Assembly: GCF_014217565.1 (NCBI RefSeq)
Contig: NZ_CP043661.1
Coordinates: forward strand, 3,534,001 to 3,598,000
Direction of reading: 5' to 3'
DNA: 64,000 nucleotides
Origin: Kribbella qitaiheensis
GTDB taxonomy: Bacteria; Actinomycetota; Actinomycetes; Propionibacteriales; Kribbellaceae
Every line of letters starts with the position of its first letter. Within the stretch, counting starts at the first letter, position 1. The position numbers and the translations under genes were made by a program. Positions 18,726-27,643 of this stretch are shown piece after piece. The notes under the pieces are model-generated. The model had not been told where the DNA came from. It made no database searches and saw nothing but the letters and a program-made list of their open reading frames with translations.

Positions 18726-18847
18726 AACAGGACCTCGAGAGCGTGCTGCAAGGGACCGGCGGCCCTGGGCAACTGGCTCGCCAATTCCAGCAGCTCCCGC
18801 TCGATCGGAGCGATGGGCAGGGATGATCCTGCGGATCCGACAGTCAC
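18722..18847 (-). CDS. Small ORF coupled to the AbiEii toxin, possible antitoxin remnant
   Basis: A 41-residue frame from GTG 18847 ends in LQHALEVLL and its stop TGA overlaps the toxin start as GTGA. The peptide is helical and Leu-rich (IERELLELASQLPRAAGPLQ). A TAG in the same frame lies just upstream, so it is either a very short partner or the 3' remnant of a longer antitoxin gene. I do not recognise it as a canonical AbiEi antitoxin. Confidence 0.4.
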   Translation of the reverse strand: MTVGSAGSSLPIAPIERELLELASQLPRAAGPLQHALEVLL

Positions 18848-18941
18848 GCTGGGCTAGGTCGACCCGAGGTGTGGGGCACGCCTCAGGCACCAGGTGGGCG
18901 AACCGCGAGCGGATGCATTGCGGATCACGAGTGGGAGCGGG

Positions 18942-18952
18942 CGACGGAGGAG
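18942..18952 (+). repeat. Intergenic word CGACGGAGGAG
   Basis: One of four copies in the window, all between genes: 9264-9274 (-), 17734-17744 (-), 18942-18952 (+) and 32198-32208 (+). In every copy the 7 to 9 bases before it read GAGCGGG or close (GGGAGCGGG here). Confidence 0.45.
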
Positions 18953-19007
18953 TGCGCGTGGGGCGGAGTACCAGGGTTTAGGGCCTGGTGGGTGGAATCT
19001 TGCGGTG

Positions 19008-19021
19008 TGAGAGCGCTCTAG
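19008..19021 (+). promoter_or_regulatory. LacI-type operator upstream of the GH3 gene
   Basis: TGAGAGCGCTCTAG contains the perfect dyad AGAGCGCTCT and matches the TGAGAGCGCTCTCA-like (CebR-type) operators that control beta-glucoside genes in actinomycetes. It lies about 95 bp before the glucosidase start. No matching LacI gene is adjacent. Confidence 0.6.
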
Positions 19022-19114
19022 TTCCGGAACCGGTGGGGTATTGACCGGCGGGGATTCTGCGCTGAGCATCAGGCGACGCGTGCGTGAGGCTCGCGCAGCA
19101 AACGAGGAGTCGCC

Positions 19115-22100
19115 ATGCCCAGGTGGACTGCCATCCGCCCGCCGAGACGCCGTACCGCGTTGGTGACGACCGCCGCGCTGTTGACCGGATTACTGCCGTT
19201 CGGAATTGCTTCCCAGGCCGCGGCCGTCGACCCGGATCCGATCGTGCTGGCCGCGTTCGAGGGGGCGGAGGCGTTCGCCTCGCCGCCCAACGCGGGCATC
19301 TTCGGCTGGGGTAGCGATGCCGACGATCCGCCGACGATGGAGTTCCAGGCTCGCGCCGACGCGCCCGAAGGCGAGAAGGTGCTGCACGGGACGTACAACA
19401 TCAGCGGGTACGGCGGGCTCAGCCACGACGTCACCTTCGACCAGAACCCCGGCGACTGGTCCGCGCACAAGGGGATCCGGTTCTGGTGGTACGGCCAGAA
19501 CACCGCGCCGCTCCCGCCCGGTTCCGGTAAGCGGATCTTCTTCGAGATCAAGGACGGCGGCGCGAACGCCGAGGCGTCCGAGCTGTGGAACACGAGCTTC
19601 ACCGACGACTGGGAGGGCTGGCACCAGGTCGAGATCCCGTTCGCGGACCTGAACTATCGCGGCGACTATCAGCCGGTCGGCGGCATCGACCAGGTGCTCA
19701 ACCTGACCCAGATGTGGGGCTACGCGATCACCATGCCGGTCGGAACTCCTGGTGAGTTCGCGATCGACCAGGTGGAGGTCTACGGCAAGGCTGACCCGGC
19801 TCTGAAGGCCAGCGTGACCACCGACGCCGGGGTTTACCCGGTCAAAGAAGGTGGCACCGCCCAAATCAAGGTGACTCTCGGCACCGCCGGCAGTACTCCG
19901 CTGGAAGAGCCCGTCACGGTCGACTACCGCACAGGAACCGGTACTGCGGGCCCAAGCGACTACAGCCCCGTCTCGGGAACCTTCACCTTCCCCGCCGGTA
20001 CGCCGTCCGGCACCTCCCAGCTCGTCACAGTGACGACCAAGAAGGACAAGATCCCCGAGGTCGCCGAGACGATCCCGCTCGAACTCACGGTCACCGGGGC
20101 CAAGGCGCCGGCGAACCCGCAGGTCGTCATCAACGCGCACGACCTGCCTTACTTGAACTCGAAGCTCCCGGTGAAGCTCCGCGTCAAGGACCTGCTCAGC
20201 CGGATGAACCTGGCCGAGAAGGTCGGCCAGATGACCCAGGCCGAGCGCAACGCACTCAAGTCGAAGTCCGACATCGCGACGTACGCGCTCGGTTCGCTGC
20301 TGTCCGGTGGCGGCTCGGTGCCGACGCCGAACACCCCGGCCGGCTGGGCCGCGATGATCGACACCTTCCAGCTGAACGCGCAGGCGACCAGGCTGCAGGT
20401 GCCGCTCATCTACGGCGTCGACGCCGTGCACGGGCACAACAACGTGATCGGCGCGACGATCCTCCCGCACAACATCGGCATGGGCGCCACCCATGACCCG
20501 GACCTGTCCCGGCGTGCCGGTGAAGTGACCTCGACCGAGGTCCGCGCGACGGGTATCCCATGGGACTTCGCGCCGTGCGTGTGCGTGGTCCGTGACGACC
20601 GCTGGGGCCGTTCGTACGAGGGCATCAGCGAGGACCCCGCATTGGTGAAGGCGATGGCGACTGTCATCACCGGCATGCAGGGCAAGGCCGACGGCAGTCA
20701 ACTTGCCCAGAGCAACCATGTGCTGGCGACCGCGAAGCACTACGTGGGCGACGGCGGTACGACGTACGGATCGTCGACGACCGGCAACTACAAGATCGAC
20801 CAGGGCATCACCGAGGTCACTCCGCAGCAACTGGAGGCGATCCACCTCGACCCGTTCAAGACCGCGGTCGATCTCGGCGTCGGTTCCGTGATGCCGTCGT
20901 ACTCGAGTGTCGACATCATCGGTGACGACCAGGGTCCGGTGAAGATGCACGCGAACGCCGCGCTCATCAACGGCGTCCTGAAGCACCGGATGGGCTTCGA
21001 CGGGTTCGTCATCAGCGACTGGCAGGCGATCGACCAGATCCCCGGCGACTACCCGAGCGACATCCGTACGTCGATCAACGCCGGCCTCGACATGATCATG
21101 GTGCCGACCAACTACCCGGACTTCATCACCGGTCTGACCGCCGAGGTCACGGCCGGCCGGGTCACTCCGGCCCGGGTGGACGACGCGGTCAGCCGGATCC
21201 TGACCCAGAAATTCAAGCTCGGCCTGTTCGAGCACCCGTACACCGACACCAGCAACCGGGACCAGATCGGTTCGGCAGCGCACCGGACCATCGCGCGCGA
21301 GGCGGCGGCCAAGTCCCAGGTGCTGCTGAAGAACGACGGCAATCTGTTGCCGCTGGCAAGCACTTCGAACATCTACGTCGCCGGTAGCAACGCCAACGAC
21401 CTGGGCAACCAGATGGGCGGCTGGAGCATCACCTGGCAAGGTGCCTCCGGCAACACCACCACCGGTACGACGATCCTGGACGGGATCAAGCAGGTCGCAC
21501 CGACGGCAACGTTCAGCCAGGACGCCTCGGCACCGTTGGAGGGACACGATGTCGGTGTCGTCGTGGTCGGCGAGAAGCCGTACGCCGAAGGCATCGGTGA
21601 CGTCGGCAACAACGGCCACACGCTGGGCCTGACCGACGCCGACAAGGCGACGGTCAGCAAGGTCTGCGCGGCGATGAAGTGTGTCGTCCTGATCGTCTCC
21701 GGCCGGCCGCAGGTGATCGCGGACCAGCTCGGCGACATCGACGCCGTCGTCGCCTCCTGGCTGCCTGGCACCGAAGGCGCCGGCGTAGCGGATGTGCTGT
21801 TCGGCAAGCGTCCGTTCACCGGCCGGCTTCCGGTCACCTGGCCGCGCTCGGAGGACCAGGAGCCGCTCAACGTCGGCGACGCGGCGTACGACCCGCAGTA
21901 TCCGTACGGCTGGGGTCTGACCACCCAGGCAGCGGCTCGCCGGCAGTTGGCGACGGCGCAGAAGGAGCTGCTGCGCAAGGGTTCTCGTGACGGCCAGGCG
22001 CTCGCAGCGGTGGTCTACATCGAGTTGGCTCTGCGGGTGAAGGACTGGTCAGGTCCGCAGGCGCCGGGCGCGTTGGCCGCACTTGGCCAGGCCGGGAAAT

Positions 22101-22300
22101 TCCTGCAGCGGAGCAAGGTGGACTCGTTCTCGGACGACGACGCCGTGGTGGGGGCGGCCCGCTGGATCGCACAGGACCAGATCGGGCAGAACCTCGACGA
22201 GGCCACCTCGAAGCTGACCTCCGACGCGGCGCACCTGTCGCTCACCGGTGATCTGAGCGGCGCGATCAGCAAGTTGACCGTGGCGTACAAGCTGCACTGA
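19115..22300 (+). CDS. Secreted multidomain GH3 beta-glucosidase
   Basis: 1061 residues. Signal peptide 1-37; an N-terminal carbohydrate-binding jelly-roll of the CBM11/CIA30 kind (about 42-225, ending FAIDQVEVYG); a Calx-beta-like domain (about 235-340, GPSDYSPVSGTFTFPAG); the GH3 (alpha/beta)8 barrel (about 350-700) with nucleophile Asp in GFVISDWQAIDQIP; the GH3 C-domain with likely acid/base Glu in VVVGEKPYAEGIGD; and a helical C-terminal tail of about 130 residues, perhaps a cell-wall-binding FIVAR-like bundle. It should release glucose from beta-glucans outside the cell. GAGGAG precedes ATG 19115. A LacI operator lies upstream and a terminator follows. Confidence 0.93.
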   Translation: MPRWTAIRPPRRRTALVTTAALLTGLLPFGIASQAAAVDPDPIVLAAFEGAEAFASPPNAGIFGWGSDADDPPTMEFQARADAPEGEKVLHGTYNISGYGGLSHDVTFDQNPGDWSAHKGIRFWWYGQNTAPLPPGSGKRIFFEIKDGGANAEASELWNTSFTDDWEGWHQVEIPFADLNYRGDYQPVGGIDQVLNLTQMWGYAITMPVGTPGEFAIDQVEVYGKADPALKASVTTDAGVYPVKEGGTAQIKVTLGTAGSTPLEEPVTVDYRTGTGTAGPSDYSPVSGTFTFPAGTPSGTSQLVTVTTKKDKIPEVAETIPLELTVTGAKAPANPQVVINAHDLPYLNSKLPVKLRVKDLLSRMNLAEKVGQMTQAERNALKSKSDIATYALGSLLSGGGSVPTPNTPAGWAAMIDTFQLNAQATRLQVPLIYGVDAVHGHNNVIGATILPHNIGMGATHDPDLSRRAGEVTSTEVRATGIPWDFAPCVCVVRDDRWGRSYEGISEDPALVKAMATVITGMQGKADGSQLAQSNHVLATAKHYVGDGGTTYGSSTTGNYKIDQGITEVTPQQLEAIHLDPFKTAVDLGVGSVMPSYSSVDIIGDDQGPVKMHANAALINGVLKHRMGFDGFVISDWQAIDQIPGDYPSDIRTSINAGLDMIMVPTNYPDFITGLTAEVTAGRVTPARVDDAVSRILTQKFKLGLFEHPYTDTSNRDQIGSAAHRTIAREAAAKSQVLLKNDGNLLPLASTSNIYVAGSNANDLGNQMGGWSITWQGASGNTTTGTTILDGIKQVAPTATFSQDASAPLEGHDVGVVVVGEKPYAEGIGDVGNNGHTLGLTDADKATVSKVCAAMKCVVLIVSGRPQVIADQLGDIDAVVASWLPGTEGAGVADVLFGKRPFTGRLPVTWPRSEDQEPLNVGDAAYDPQYPYGWGLTTQAAARRQLATAQKELLRKGSRDGQALAAVVYIELALRVKDWSGPQAPGALAALGQAGKFLQRSKVDSFSDDDAVVGAARWIAQDQIGQNLDEATSKLTSDAAHLSLTGDLSGAISKLTVAYKLH

Positions 22301-22310
22301 TCTATCGAAA

Positions 22311-22344
22311 AAGAAGGGCCGGTGGGAAACCACCGGCCCTTCTT
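22311..22344. terminator. Bidirectional terminator
   Basis: A 15-bp perfect stem (AAGAAGGGCCGGTGG / CCACCGGCCCTTCTT) with a GAAA loop between the convergent GH3 and MMPL genes. It has A-rich bases on the left and T-rich bases on the right, so it can work in both directions. Confidence 0.9.
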
Positions 22345-22349
22345 GCGTT

Positions 22350-24512
22350 TCAGACCTTGACCAGTTCCCGGTCCGTGGCCGGCTCGGCGGCTGATGCGGC
22401 GTAGAGCTTGTTCGGCCACCACGCCTTCCGTCCGAGCAGGACCATGATCGAGGGCAGGATCACGATCCGGACCAGCGTCGCGTCGATCAGTACGGCGACC
22501 GCGAGGCCGACGCCCATCTGCTTCATCTCGATCATGCCCAGCGTCGCGAAGACCGCGAACACCGACACCATCACCGCCGCCGCGCTGGTCACCACCCCGG
22601 CGGATTCAGTGATCCCCTTCCGTACGGCGTCCCGCGGCGACAGCCCGTCCTGGACGCCCTCGCGGATCCGGCCGAGCACGAACACGTGGTAGTCCATCGA
22701 CAACCCGACCAGGATCACGAACAGGAACAGCGGGATCCACGACACCACGAACCCCGGCGAGGTGAAGTTGAGCAATCCCTCCGCCCAGGTGTGCTGGAAG
22801 ACCAGCGACAGTACGCCGAAGCAGGCAGCCACCGAGGCCAGGTTGAGCAGCGTCGTCACCAGCGCGATCGCCAGGCTGCGGAAGGTGAAGGCCATCATCA
22901 GCAACGTCAGCCCGAGCACGAACGCGATCACATAAGGCAGTTGGTCCCGCTGATGCTGCCCGTAGTCACTCGACGAGGCCGCCTCCCCGCCGACCGCCCA
23001 TGTTGCTCCAGGCAAGGAACCCAGCGCTGCCGGACCCAGATCGTTCCGCAACTTCAGCAACGCGTCCTTGGCCTCCTGGCTGCTGTCCGGATGCGGCGAC
23101 GCCATCGTCAGTACTGCGGTGTTCCCCGACGCCCGGATCTCCTCACCGGGCATCGCGACCAGCTCGCCCGTCTTCACCGCGTCCCCACGCAGCTTCGCCA
23201 GCGCAGCCGCAGCCGCCTGTCCGTCGGATGCCTTCACCACAACGGAGTACGACGTACCGCGGGACGGGAAGTTCTCCTGCAACGCCGTCATCGTGCGTAC
23301 CTCGGGAATCGCCTGCGGCAGCGTGTTCAACCCACCAGGCTCTGTCTTCATGTCCAACGCCGGTACTGCGAGCGCCACCACCCCGATGGCCGCGATCACC
23401 AGTGCGATGCGGGGGAAGCGCAGTACAGGGGCGAGGATCCGGCGGCTGATACCGCCCGGACCGATGCGCCGGTTGAGCCGCCACAGCAGCGGGACCCGGG
23501 GCCGGTCGACCCGGTGGCCGAGCTTCGCCAGCAGAGCCGGGAGGACGGTCAACGAACCGAGGACGGCAACCGCCACTACGACGATGGTTGCCGTCGCCAT
23601 CGACGAGAAGGTGGCGTCCTGAGCGACATACAGGCCGGCCATCGACACGATCACGGCCATCCCCGAGACGACCACCGAGTGTCCCGACGTGGCTGCCGCG
23701 ATCTCGACCGCATCGATCGTGCTGTGCCCGCGACGGCGTTCTTCGCGTTCCCGCTTGAGGTAGAACAACGAGTAGTCGACGCCGACCGCCATCCCGATCA
23801 GCAGTACTACGTTCGCCACCGAGCCGCCGTCGGGGAAGAGATAGGACAGCGGCGCGTAGAACCCGAGCGCCGCCCCAACCGCGGAGAACGCCAGCAGGAC
23901 CGGGATCCCGGCCGCGATCAAGGCGCCGAAGGCAAGCAACATCAAGGCGAAGGTGATCGGCAGGCTGAGCTTCTCGGCGTGACCCAGATCGGCCCCGACC
24001 TGCTTCCAGATCCCCTTGTCCAGCGAGGCTTCTCCGGTCTCGGCGATGGAGAGGTCCGGGTGCGCGCGCTGTACTTCGGCCGTTGCCGCGACGAGCTTGC
24101 CGACGTTGTCCGCGGCGTCGTCCGCGGTGCCCTTCAGCTCGATCGGGAGCAGCGCGGCCTTGCCGTTCTCCGCCCAGACCGGTTGGCCGACGTTGCCGAC
24201 GGCATTGATCGCGGTCATCTTCTGGCGGAGCTGACCGATCACACTGGTCGCGGACGCCTTGTCCAGCACGGCTCCCGAGTTGGTGATCAGGATCGTCTCG
24301 CTCGGCCGCTCGCCGAGGTTCGCGTCCTCGATCAGCTGCGAAGCCACGCCGGACTGACCGACCCAGTTGTCCTTGTCCTTGGTCGCCTGCTTCGGAATCA
24401 CGGCCGACATCCCGACCGCTACGACGACGAGCAACAGCCAGAGGCCGATCGCCCGCCACGGATGAGTAGCACTCCACCGTGCTGCGCGCACGGTCACCGA
24501 TCCCCTGCTCAT
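22350..24512 (-). CDS. MMPL/RND-family exporter
   Basis: 720 residues with 11-12 transmembrane segments in the two-half RND pattern: TM1, an extracytoplasmic loop (about 40-190), five TMs, a second loop (about 370-520), then five more. The charged pair in TM4 (IGMAVGVDYSLFYLKREREER) and the matching VGLSMDYHVFVLGRIREG in the second half are the proton-relay motifs. Substrate unknown; family members export lipids or hydrophobic compounds. The 18-bp palindrome 100 bp upstream may be its operator. Confidence 0.9.
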   Translation of the reverse strand: MSRGSVTVRAARWSATHPWRAIGLWLLLVVVAVGMSAVIPKQATKDKDNWVGQSGVASQLIEDANLGERPSETILITNSGAVLDKASATSVIGQLRQKMTAINAVGNVGQPVWAENGKAALLPIELKGTADDAADNVGKLVAATAEVQRAHPDLSIAETGEASLDKGIWKQVGADLGHAEKLSLPITFALMLLAFGALIAAGIPVLLAFSAVGAALGFYAPLSYLFPDGGSVANVVLLIGMAVGVDYSLFYLKREREERRRGHSTIDAVEIAAATSGHSVVVSGMAVIVSMAGLYVAQDATFSSMATATIVVVAVAVLGSLTVLPALLAKLGHRVDRPRVPLLWRLNRRIGPGGISRRILAPVLRFPRIALVIAAIGVVALAVPALDMKTEPGGLNTLPQAIPEVRTMTALQENFPSRGTSYSVVVKASDGQAAAAALAKLRGDAVKTGELVAMPGEEIRASGNTAVLTMASPHPDSSQEAKDALLKLRNDLGPAALGSLPGATWAVGGEAASSSDYGQHQRDQLPYVIAFVLGLTLLMMAFTFRSLAIALVTTLLNLASVAACFGVLSLVFQHTWAEGLLNFTSPGFVVSWIPLFLFVILVGLSMDYHVFVLGRIREGVQDGLSPRDAVRKGITESAGVVTSAAAVMVSVFAVFATLGMIEMKQMGVGLAVAVLIDATLVRIVILPSIMVLLGRKAWWPNKLYAASAAEPATDRELVKV

Positions 24513-24612
24513 GTTCTGCCTCTCGCCGACCCCGCACCGAGCGCTGTGCCCGTACTGCGTCGAGCGTCGCGTGATCGGCGGCGGAACTCAGGAGCCCCAA
24601 ACCCCCCTCACC

Positions 24613-24630
24613 GGTAGACCTAGGTCTACC
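24613..24630. promoter_or_regulatory. Perfect 18-bp palindrome GGTAGACCTAGGTCTACC
   Basis: Covers the stop codon of the GlxA gene and lies 101 bp before the MMPL start, on the likely promoter side. A perfect dyad of this length with a rare CTAG centre fits a dimeric repressor or response-regulator site. The core ACCTAGGTCT recurs at 11446-11455. Confidence 0.55.
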
Positions 24631-25543
24631 CCGCGGCCGGGCGGGACCGGAGACGGCGGAGCATCCGCGCGTCCTCGAAGCCGACGGCTCGTGCGGCCGC
24701 CTCGATCGTGGTGCCGTGGCCGATCAGATTCTCGGCCCGCTCGAGCCGCAGGATCTGCTGGTATCGCAACGGCGTGAGGCCGGTCGCGGCCGTGAACACT
24801 CTGGTCAAGGTCCGCTCGCTCACCCCGACTCCACTGGCCAGCTCGGCCAGCCGGAGCTGATCGGCGTACCGGCTGTCGATGACGTCCTGAACCCGATGGG
24901 CGAGGTCGCTGACATGGCCGCGGTGCCGCAGCATCGCGCTCTCCTGGAGTTCGTCGCCGTTGCGCCGCGCGTAGACGACCATCTCACGCGCCACCCGGGC
25001 CGCAGCCTCGGCGCCGCGTTGGACCGCGACCAGGTGCAGCGCCAGATCGATCCCGCTGGCGATCCCCGCCGAGGTGATGACGCGGTCGTCCTCGACATAC
25101 AGGACATCCCGGATCAGCTGCGCCTTCGGGTACCGCGCGGCGAGCGTCTCGGTGAGGTCGTGATGGGTGGTGTACCTGCGGCCGTCGAGTAGACCGGCCG
25201 CGCCCAGCGCGTCCGCCCCGGAACACACGCTCGCGACCTGACCGCCGCCCGCGTGGTGAGTCCGCAGCCGCTGCTTCGTCACCGCTGCGAGAGGCGCCTG
25301 CGGCGAGAACCTGGGCGACCGCCAGCCCGGTACGACGATGAGGTCGGCGGGGCCCAGTTCCGGCCAGTCCAACCGCGCCTTGACCGGGATCCCCTGCGCC
25401 GTGACGATCTCGTCGACCTCGGCCACGTAGTACAGGTCGTAACCATGACCGAGGTCGTTCGCGGTCGAGAACACCTGGGCCGGGCCGGCAAGGTCCAGCA
25501 GGTGCAATTTCGGCAGCAGGAAGAACACGACCTTGGTGGGCAT
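24626..25543 (-). CDS. GlxA-family transcription regulator (DJ-1/PfpI plus AraC HTH)
   Basis: 305 residues. Residues 1-190 form a DJ-1/PfpI-like domain (VVFFLLPKLHLLDLAGPAQVF; elbow-like VASVCSGADALGAAGLLDG with Cys; ASGIDLALHLVA). Residues 205-300 form an AraC two-HTH domain (LAELASGVGVSERTLTRVF, TTIEAAARAVGFED). It starts 7 bp after the isochorismatase stop, so the two are one operon, and it probably controls that operon. The direct repeats at 26277-26294 would suit an AraC-type protein. Confidence 0.9.
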   Translation of the reverse strand: MPTKVVFFLLPKLHLLDLAGPAQVFSTANDLGHGYDLYYVAEVDEIVTAQGIPVKARLDWPELGPADLIVVPGWRSPRFSPQAPLAAVTKQRLRTHHAGGGQVASVCSGADALGAAGLLDGRRYTTHHDLTETLAARYPKAQLIRDVLYVEDDRVITSAGIASGIDLALHLVAVQRGAEAAARVAREMVVYARRNGDELQESAMLRHRGHVSDLAHRVQDVIDSRYADQLRLAELASGVGVSERTLTRVFTAATGLTPLRYQQILRLERAENLIGHGTTIEAAARAVGFEDARMLRRLRSRPAAG

Positions 25544-25550
25544 GATCCAG

Positions 25551-26150
25551 TCAGGATGCCACGAGCACCGGGGCGACCTCGTCCAGCGTCCGGATGGTGG
25601 CGAACCGGCCGGCCAGGGCGTACTCGGTCCGCTCGGCGATCACCGCCGGGCTGAGCGTGCGGGGGTCGGCCAGGATCTCCTCGAGAGTGGCGTCGGCCGG
25701 CATGGTCCAGTGCGGCAGCGGGGTCGTCGCGGTGGCCTCGGTGACGAAGACGACGTCGTACCCAAGGTCGGATGCCACCCGGGTGGTGGTCTCGCAGCAC
25801 TGCTCGGTGCGGATGCCGCTGATGATCAGTTCGCGGATGCCGCGCTGAGTGAGGATCTGCTGCAGATTCGTTGTGGTGAAGGCGTTGTGCGAAGTCTTGG
25901 GGATCACCGGCTCACCATCGATCGGCGTGAGGCCTTCGATCAGCCGGACGTGTCCTTCGGCCGGGTCGAACGCGCCGCCCGTGCCCGGCTCGCTGTGCAG
26001 GACCCAGACCACCAGGTCGCCGCGGTCGCGGGCCGCGGCGACCAGGCGGTTGACCCGGTCGGCGATGTCGGGATGGTCGACCGCGCTCCAGTTGGGGCGG
26101 ACGCGGAAGGATTCCTGAACGTCGATGACGATCAATGCTGTCTGGCTCAT
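25551..26150 (-). CDS. Isochorismatase-family cysteine hydrolase
   Basis: 199 residues. The catalytic triad of the family is visible: Asp in IVIDVQESF, Lys in PVIPKTSHNAF and Cys in SGIRTEQCCETTTR. Substrate unknown; relatives hydrolyse amide or vinyl-ether bonds (nicotinamide, isochorismate, others). ATG 26150 fits the family N-terminus (MSQTALIVIDVQ); the frame to 26282 is longer but unconserved. First gene of an operon with GlxA. Confidence 0.9.
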   Translation of the reverse strand: MSQTALIVIDVQESFRVRPNWSAVDHPDIADRVNRLVAAARDRGDLVVWVLHSEPGTGGAFDPAEGHVRLIEGLTPIDGEPVIPKTSHNAFTTTNLQQILTQRGIRELIISGIRTEQCCETTTRVASDLGYDVVFVTEATATTPLPHWTMPADATLEEILADPRTLSPAVIAERTEYALAGRFATIRTLDEVAPVLVAS

Positions 26151-26276
26151 ACCTCGATCCTGCGGCCTTCCCGGCGCTTGCGGTAGGCACCGACCAGCCC
26201 TGAACCGGACGGATCTGGTCAGGGCCGCGCAATTGTCCTGACTTCCGGGCCGGAGCTGTCGGACGGATTCGAACCG

Positions 26277-26332
26277 TTCCAAACTATTCCAAACACCGGA
26301 GAAGCCTGCTTACAGTGCCCACGTCGGCACTG
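26277..26332. promoter_or_regulatory. Direct repeats and dyad in the isochorismatase / aldose epimerase divergent region
   Basis: TTCCAAAC occurs at 26277-26284 and again at 26287-26294, one helical turn apart, as expected for AraC-type half-sites. Then CAGTGCC (26313-26319) and GGCACTG (26326-26332) form a perfect inverted repeat with a 6-bp centre, 50 bp before the epimerase start. The two sites probably serve different regulators. Confidence 0.45.
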
Positions 26333-26382
26333 TGTGCACGCTCTCTCGGCCGACGACCGGCTACAACCAGTGAGGGGATCTA

Positions 26383-27597
26383 ATGCCTGACAACCTGCCC
26401 CGCCGCCAAGTCCTGCGTACCGCGGGCGCGCTCGGCCTGGGTGCCGCGGCCGCCGGCGCCCTGCAGACCGGGGCCGACGCCGTGGGAACGCCCGATAAGG
26501 TCGCCGCCATGGATGCGCAGCGCGGTCACGGACGACTCGACATCCGCAAGGACCCGTTCGGCACCACGCCGGACGGCCAGGCGGTCGACGTCTACACGTT
26601 CACCAACGGCCGGGTCACGATCTCGATGCTGACCTGGGGGGCCACCATCCAGCGGGTCGACACCCCGGACCGGCGTGGCCACACCAAGAACATCAGCCTC
26701 GGCTTCGACAACCTGCCGGACTATGCGGCACTCAGCCCGTACTTCGGCGCCACCGTCGGCCGCTACGGCAACCGGATCGCCAAGGGCAAGTTCAGCATCG
26801 ACGGCCACGCCTACCAGATCCCGATCAACAACGGCGAGAACGCCCTGCACGGTGGCACGATCGGCTTCGACAAGAGGGTCTGGAAGGCCAAGGTCGTCCA
26901 GAGCTCGTCTGCCGTCGGCGTCGCGTTCACCTACGTCAGCCCCGACGGCGAGATGGGCTTCCCGGGTGAGCTGACCAGCAAGGTGACCTACACGCTCGAC
27001 AAGCATGACAACCTGCGGATCGACTACCACGCCACAGTTACCGGCAAGCCGACCATCCAGAACCTGACCAACCACGTGTACTTCAACCTGGCCGGCGAGG
27101 GTTCGGGCTCGATCGACGGACACATCCTGCAGCTCAACGCGCCGAAGTTCACGCCCGTCGACGCGGGGCTGATCCCGACCGGCGAGCTCACCCCGGTGGC
27201 CGGTACGCCGTTCGACTTCAACCAGCCGACCGCGATCGGCGCGCGACTGCGCGACGACCACCCCCAACTGGTGATCGGGCGTGGGTACGACCACAACTTC
27301 GTGCTCGGCAAGGCCGGCGCCGACGGGATGCGCTTCGCCGCCCGCTTCTGGGAGCCCGCGGCAGGCCGGACCGTGACGGTCCACACCAGCCAGCCCGGAG
27401 CACAGTTCTACAGCGGCAACTTCCTCGACGGCACCTTCCAGGGCATCGGCAACCGGGCCTACCGCCAGGGCGACGCCTTCGCCTTCGAGACCCAGCACTT
27501 CCCCGACTCCCCCAACCAGCCCAACTTCCCGTCCACGGTCCTCCGCCCCGGCGAGGTCTTCACCTCCACCACCGTCTACACCTTCGGCACCAAGTAG
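26383..27597 (+). CDS. galM: Exported aldose 1-epimerase (mutarotase)
   Basis: 404 residues. A Tat signal is visible (PRRQVLRTAGALGLGAAAAGAL), so the folded enzyme is exported. The mutarotase domain has the catalytic His in NLTNHVYFNLAG and the catalytic Glu in AFETQHFPDSPNQPNFPST, both as in GalM. It interconverts anomers of glucose, galactose or similar sugars outside the cell, which suits the neighbouring secreted glucosidase. GAGGGGA precedes ATG 26383 and a strong terminator follows. The substrate is not shown by the sequence. Confidence 0.92.
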   Translation: MPDNLPRRQVLRTAGALGLGAAAAGALQTGADAVGTPDKVAAMDAQRGHGRLDIRKDPFGTTPDGQAVDVYTFTNGRVTISMLTWGATIQRVDTPDRRGHTKNISLGFDNLPDYAALSPYFGATVGRYGNRIAKGKFSIDGHAYQIPINNGENALHGGTIGFDKRVWKAKVVQSSSAVGVAFTYVSPDGEMGFPGELTSKVTYTLDKHDNLRIDYHATVTGKPTIQNLTNHVYFNLAGEGSGSIDGHILQLNAPKFTPVDAGLIPTGELTPVAGTPFDFNQPTAIGARLRDDHPQLVIGRGYDHNFVLGKAGADGMRFAARFWEPAAGRTVTVHTSQPGAQFYSGNFLDGTFQGIGNRAYRQGDAFAFETQHFPDSPNQPNFPSTVLRPGEVFTSTTVYTFGTK

Positions 27598-27601
27598 CCG
27601 G

Positions 27602-27637
27602 CAGCCCCTCCGCCGCCGGCTGGCGGCGGAGGGGCTG
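27602..27637 (+). terminator. Strong GC-rich terminator after galM
   Basis: A perfect 16-bp stem (CAGCCCCTCCGCCGCC with its complement at 27622-27637) around a 4-nt loop, 4 bp after the stop. No U tail. Confidence 0.85.
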
Positions 27638-27643
27638 GGGAGA

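Noticed and set aside
19190..21619. An 809-codon open frame on the minus strand opposite the GH3 gene
   Set aside because: It is a GC-rich antisense shadow: composition is dominated by Arg, Val, Asp and Gly repeats, has no family motif, and the plus strand holds complete GH3 domains. The same holds for long frames opposite the S8, MMPL, P450, hemD and resB genes.
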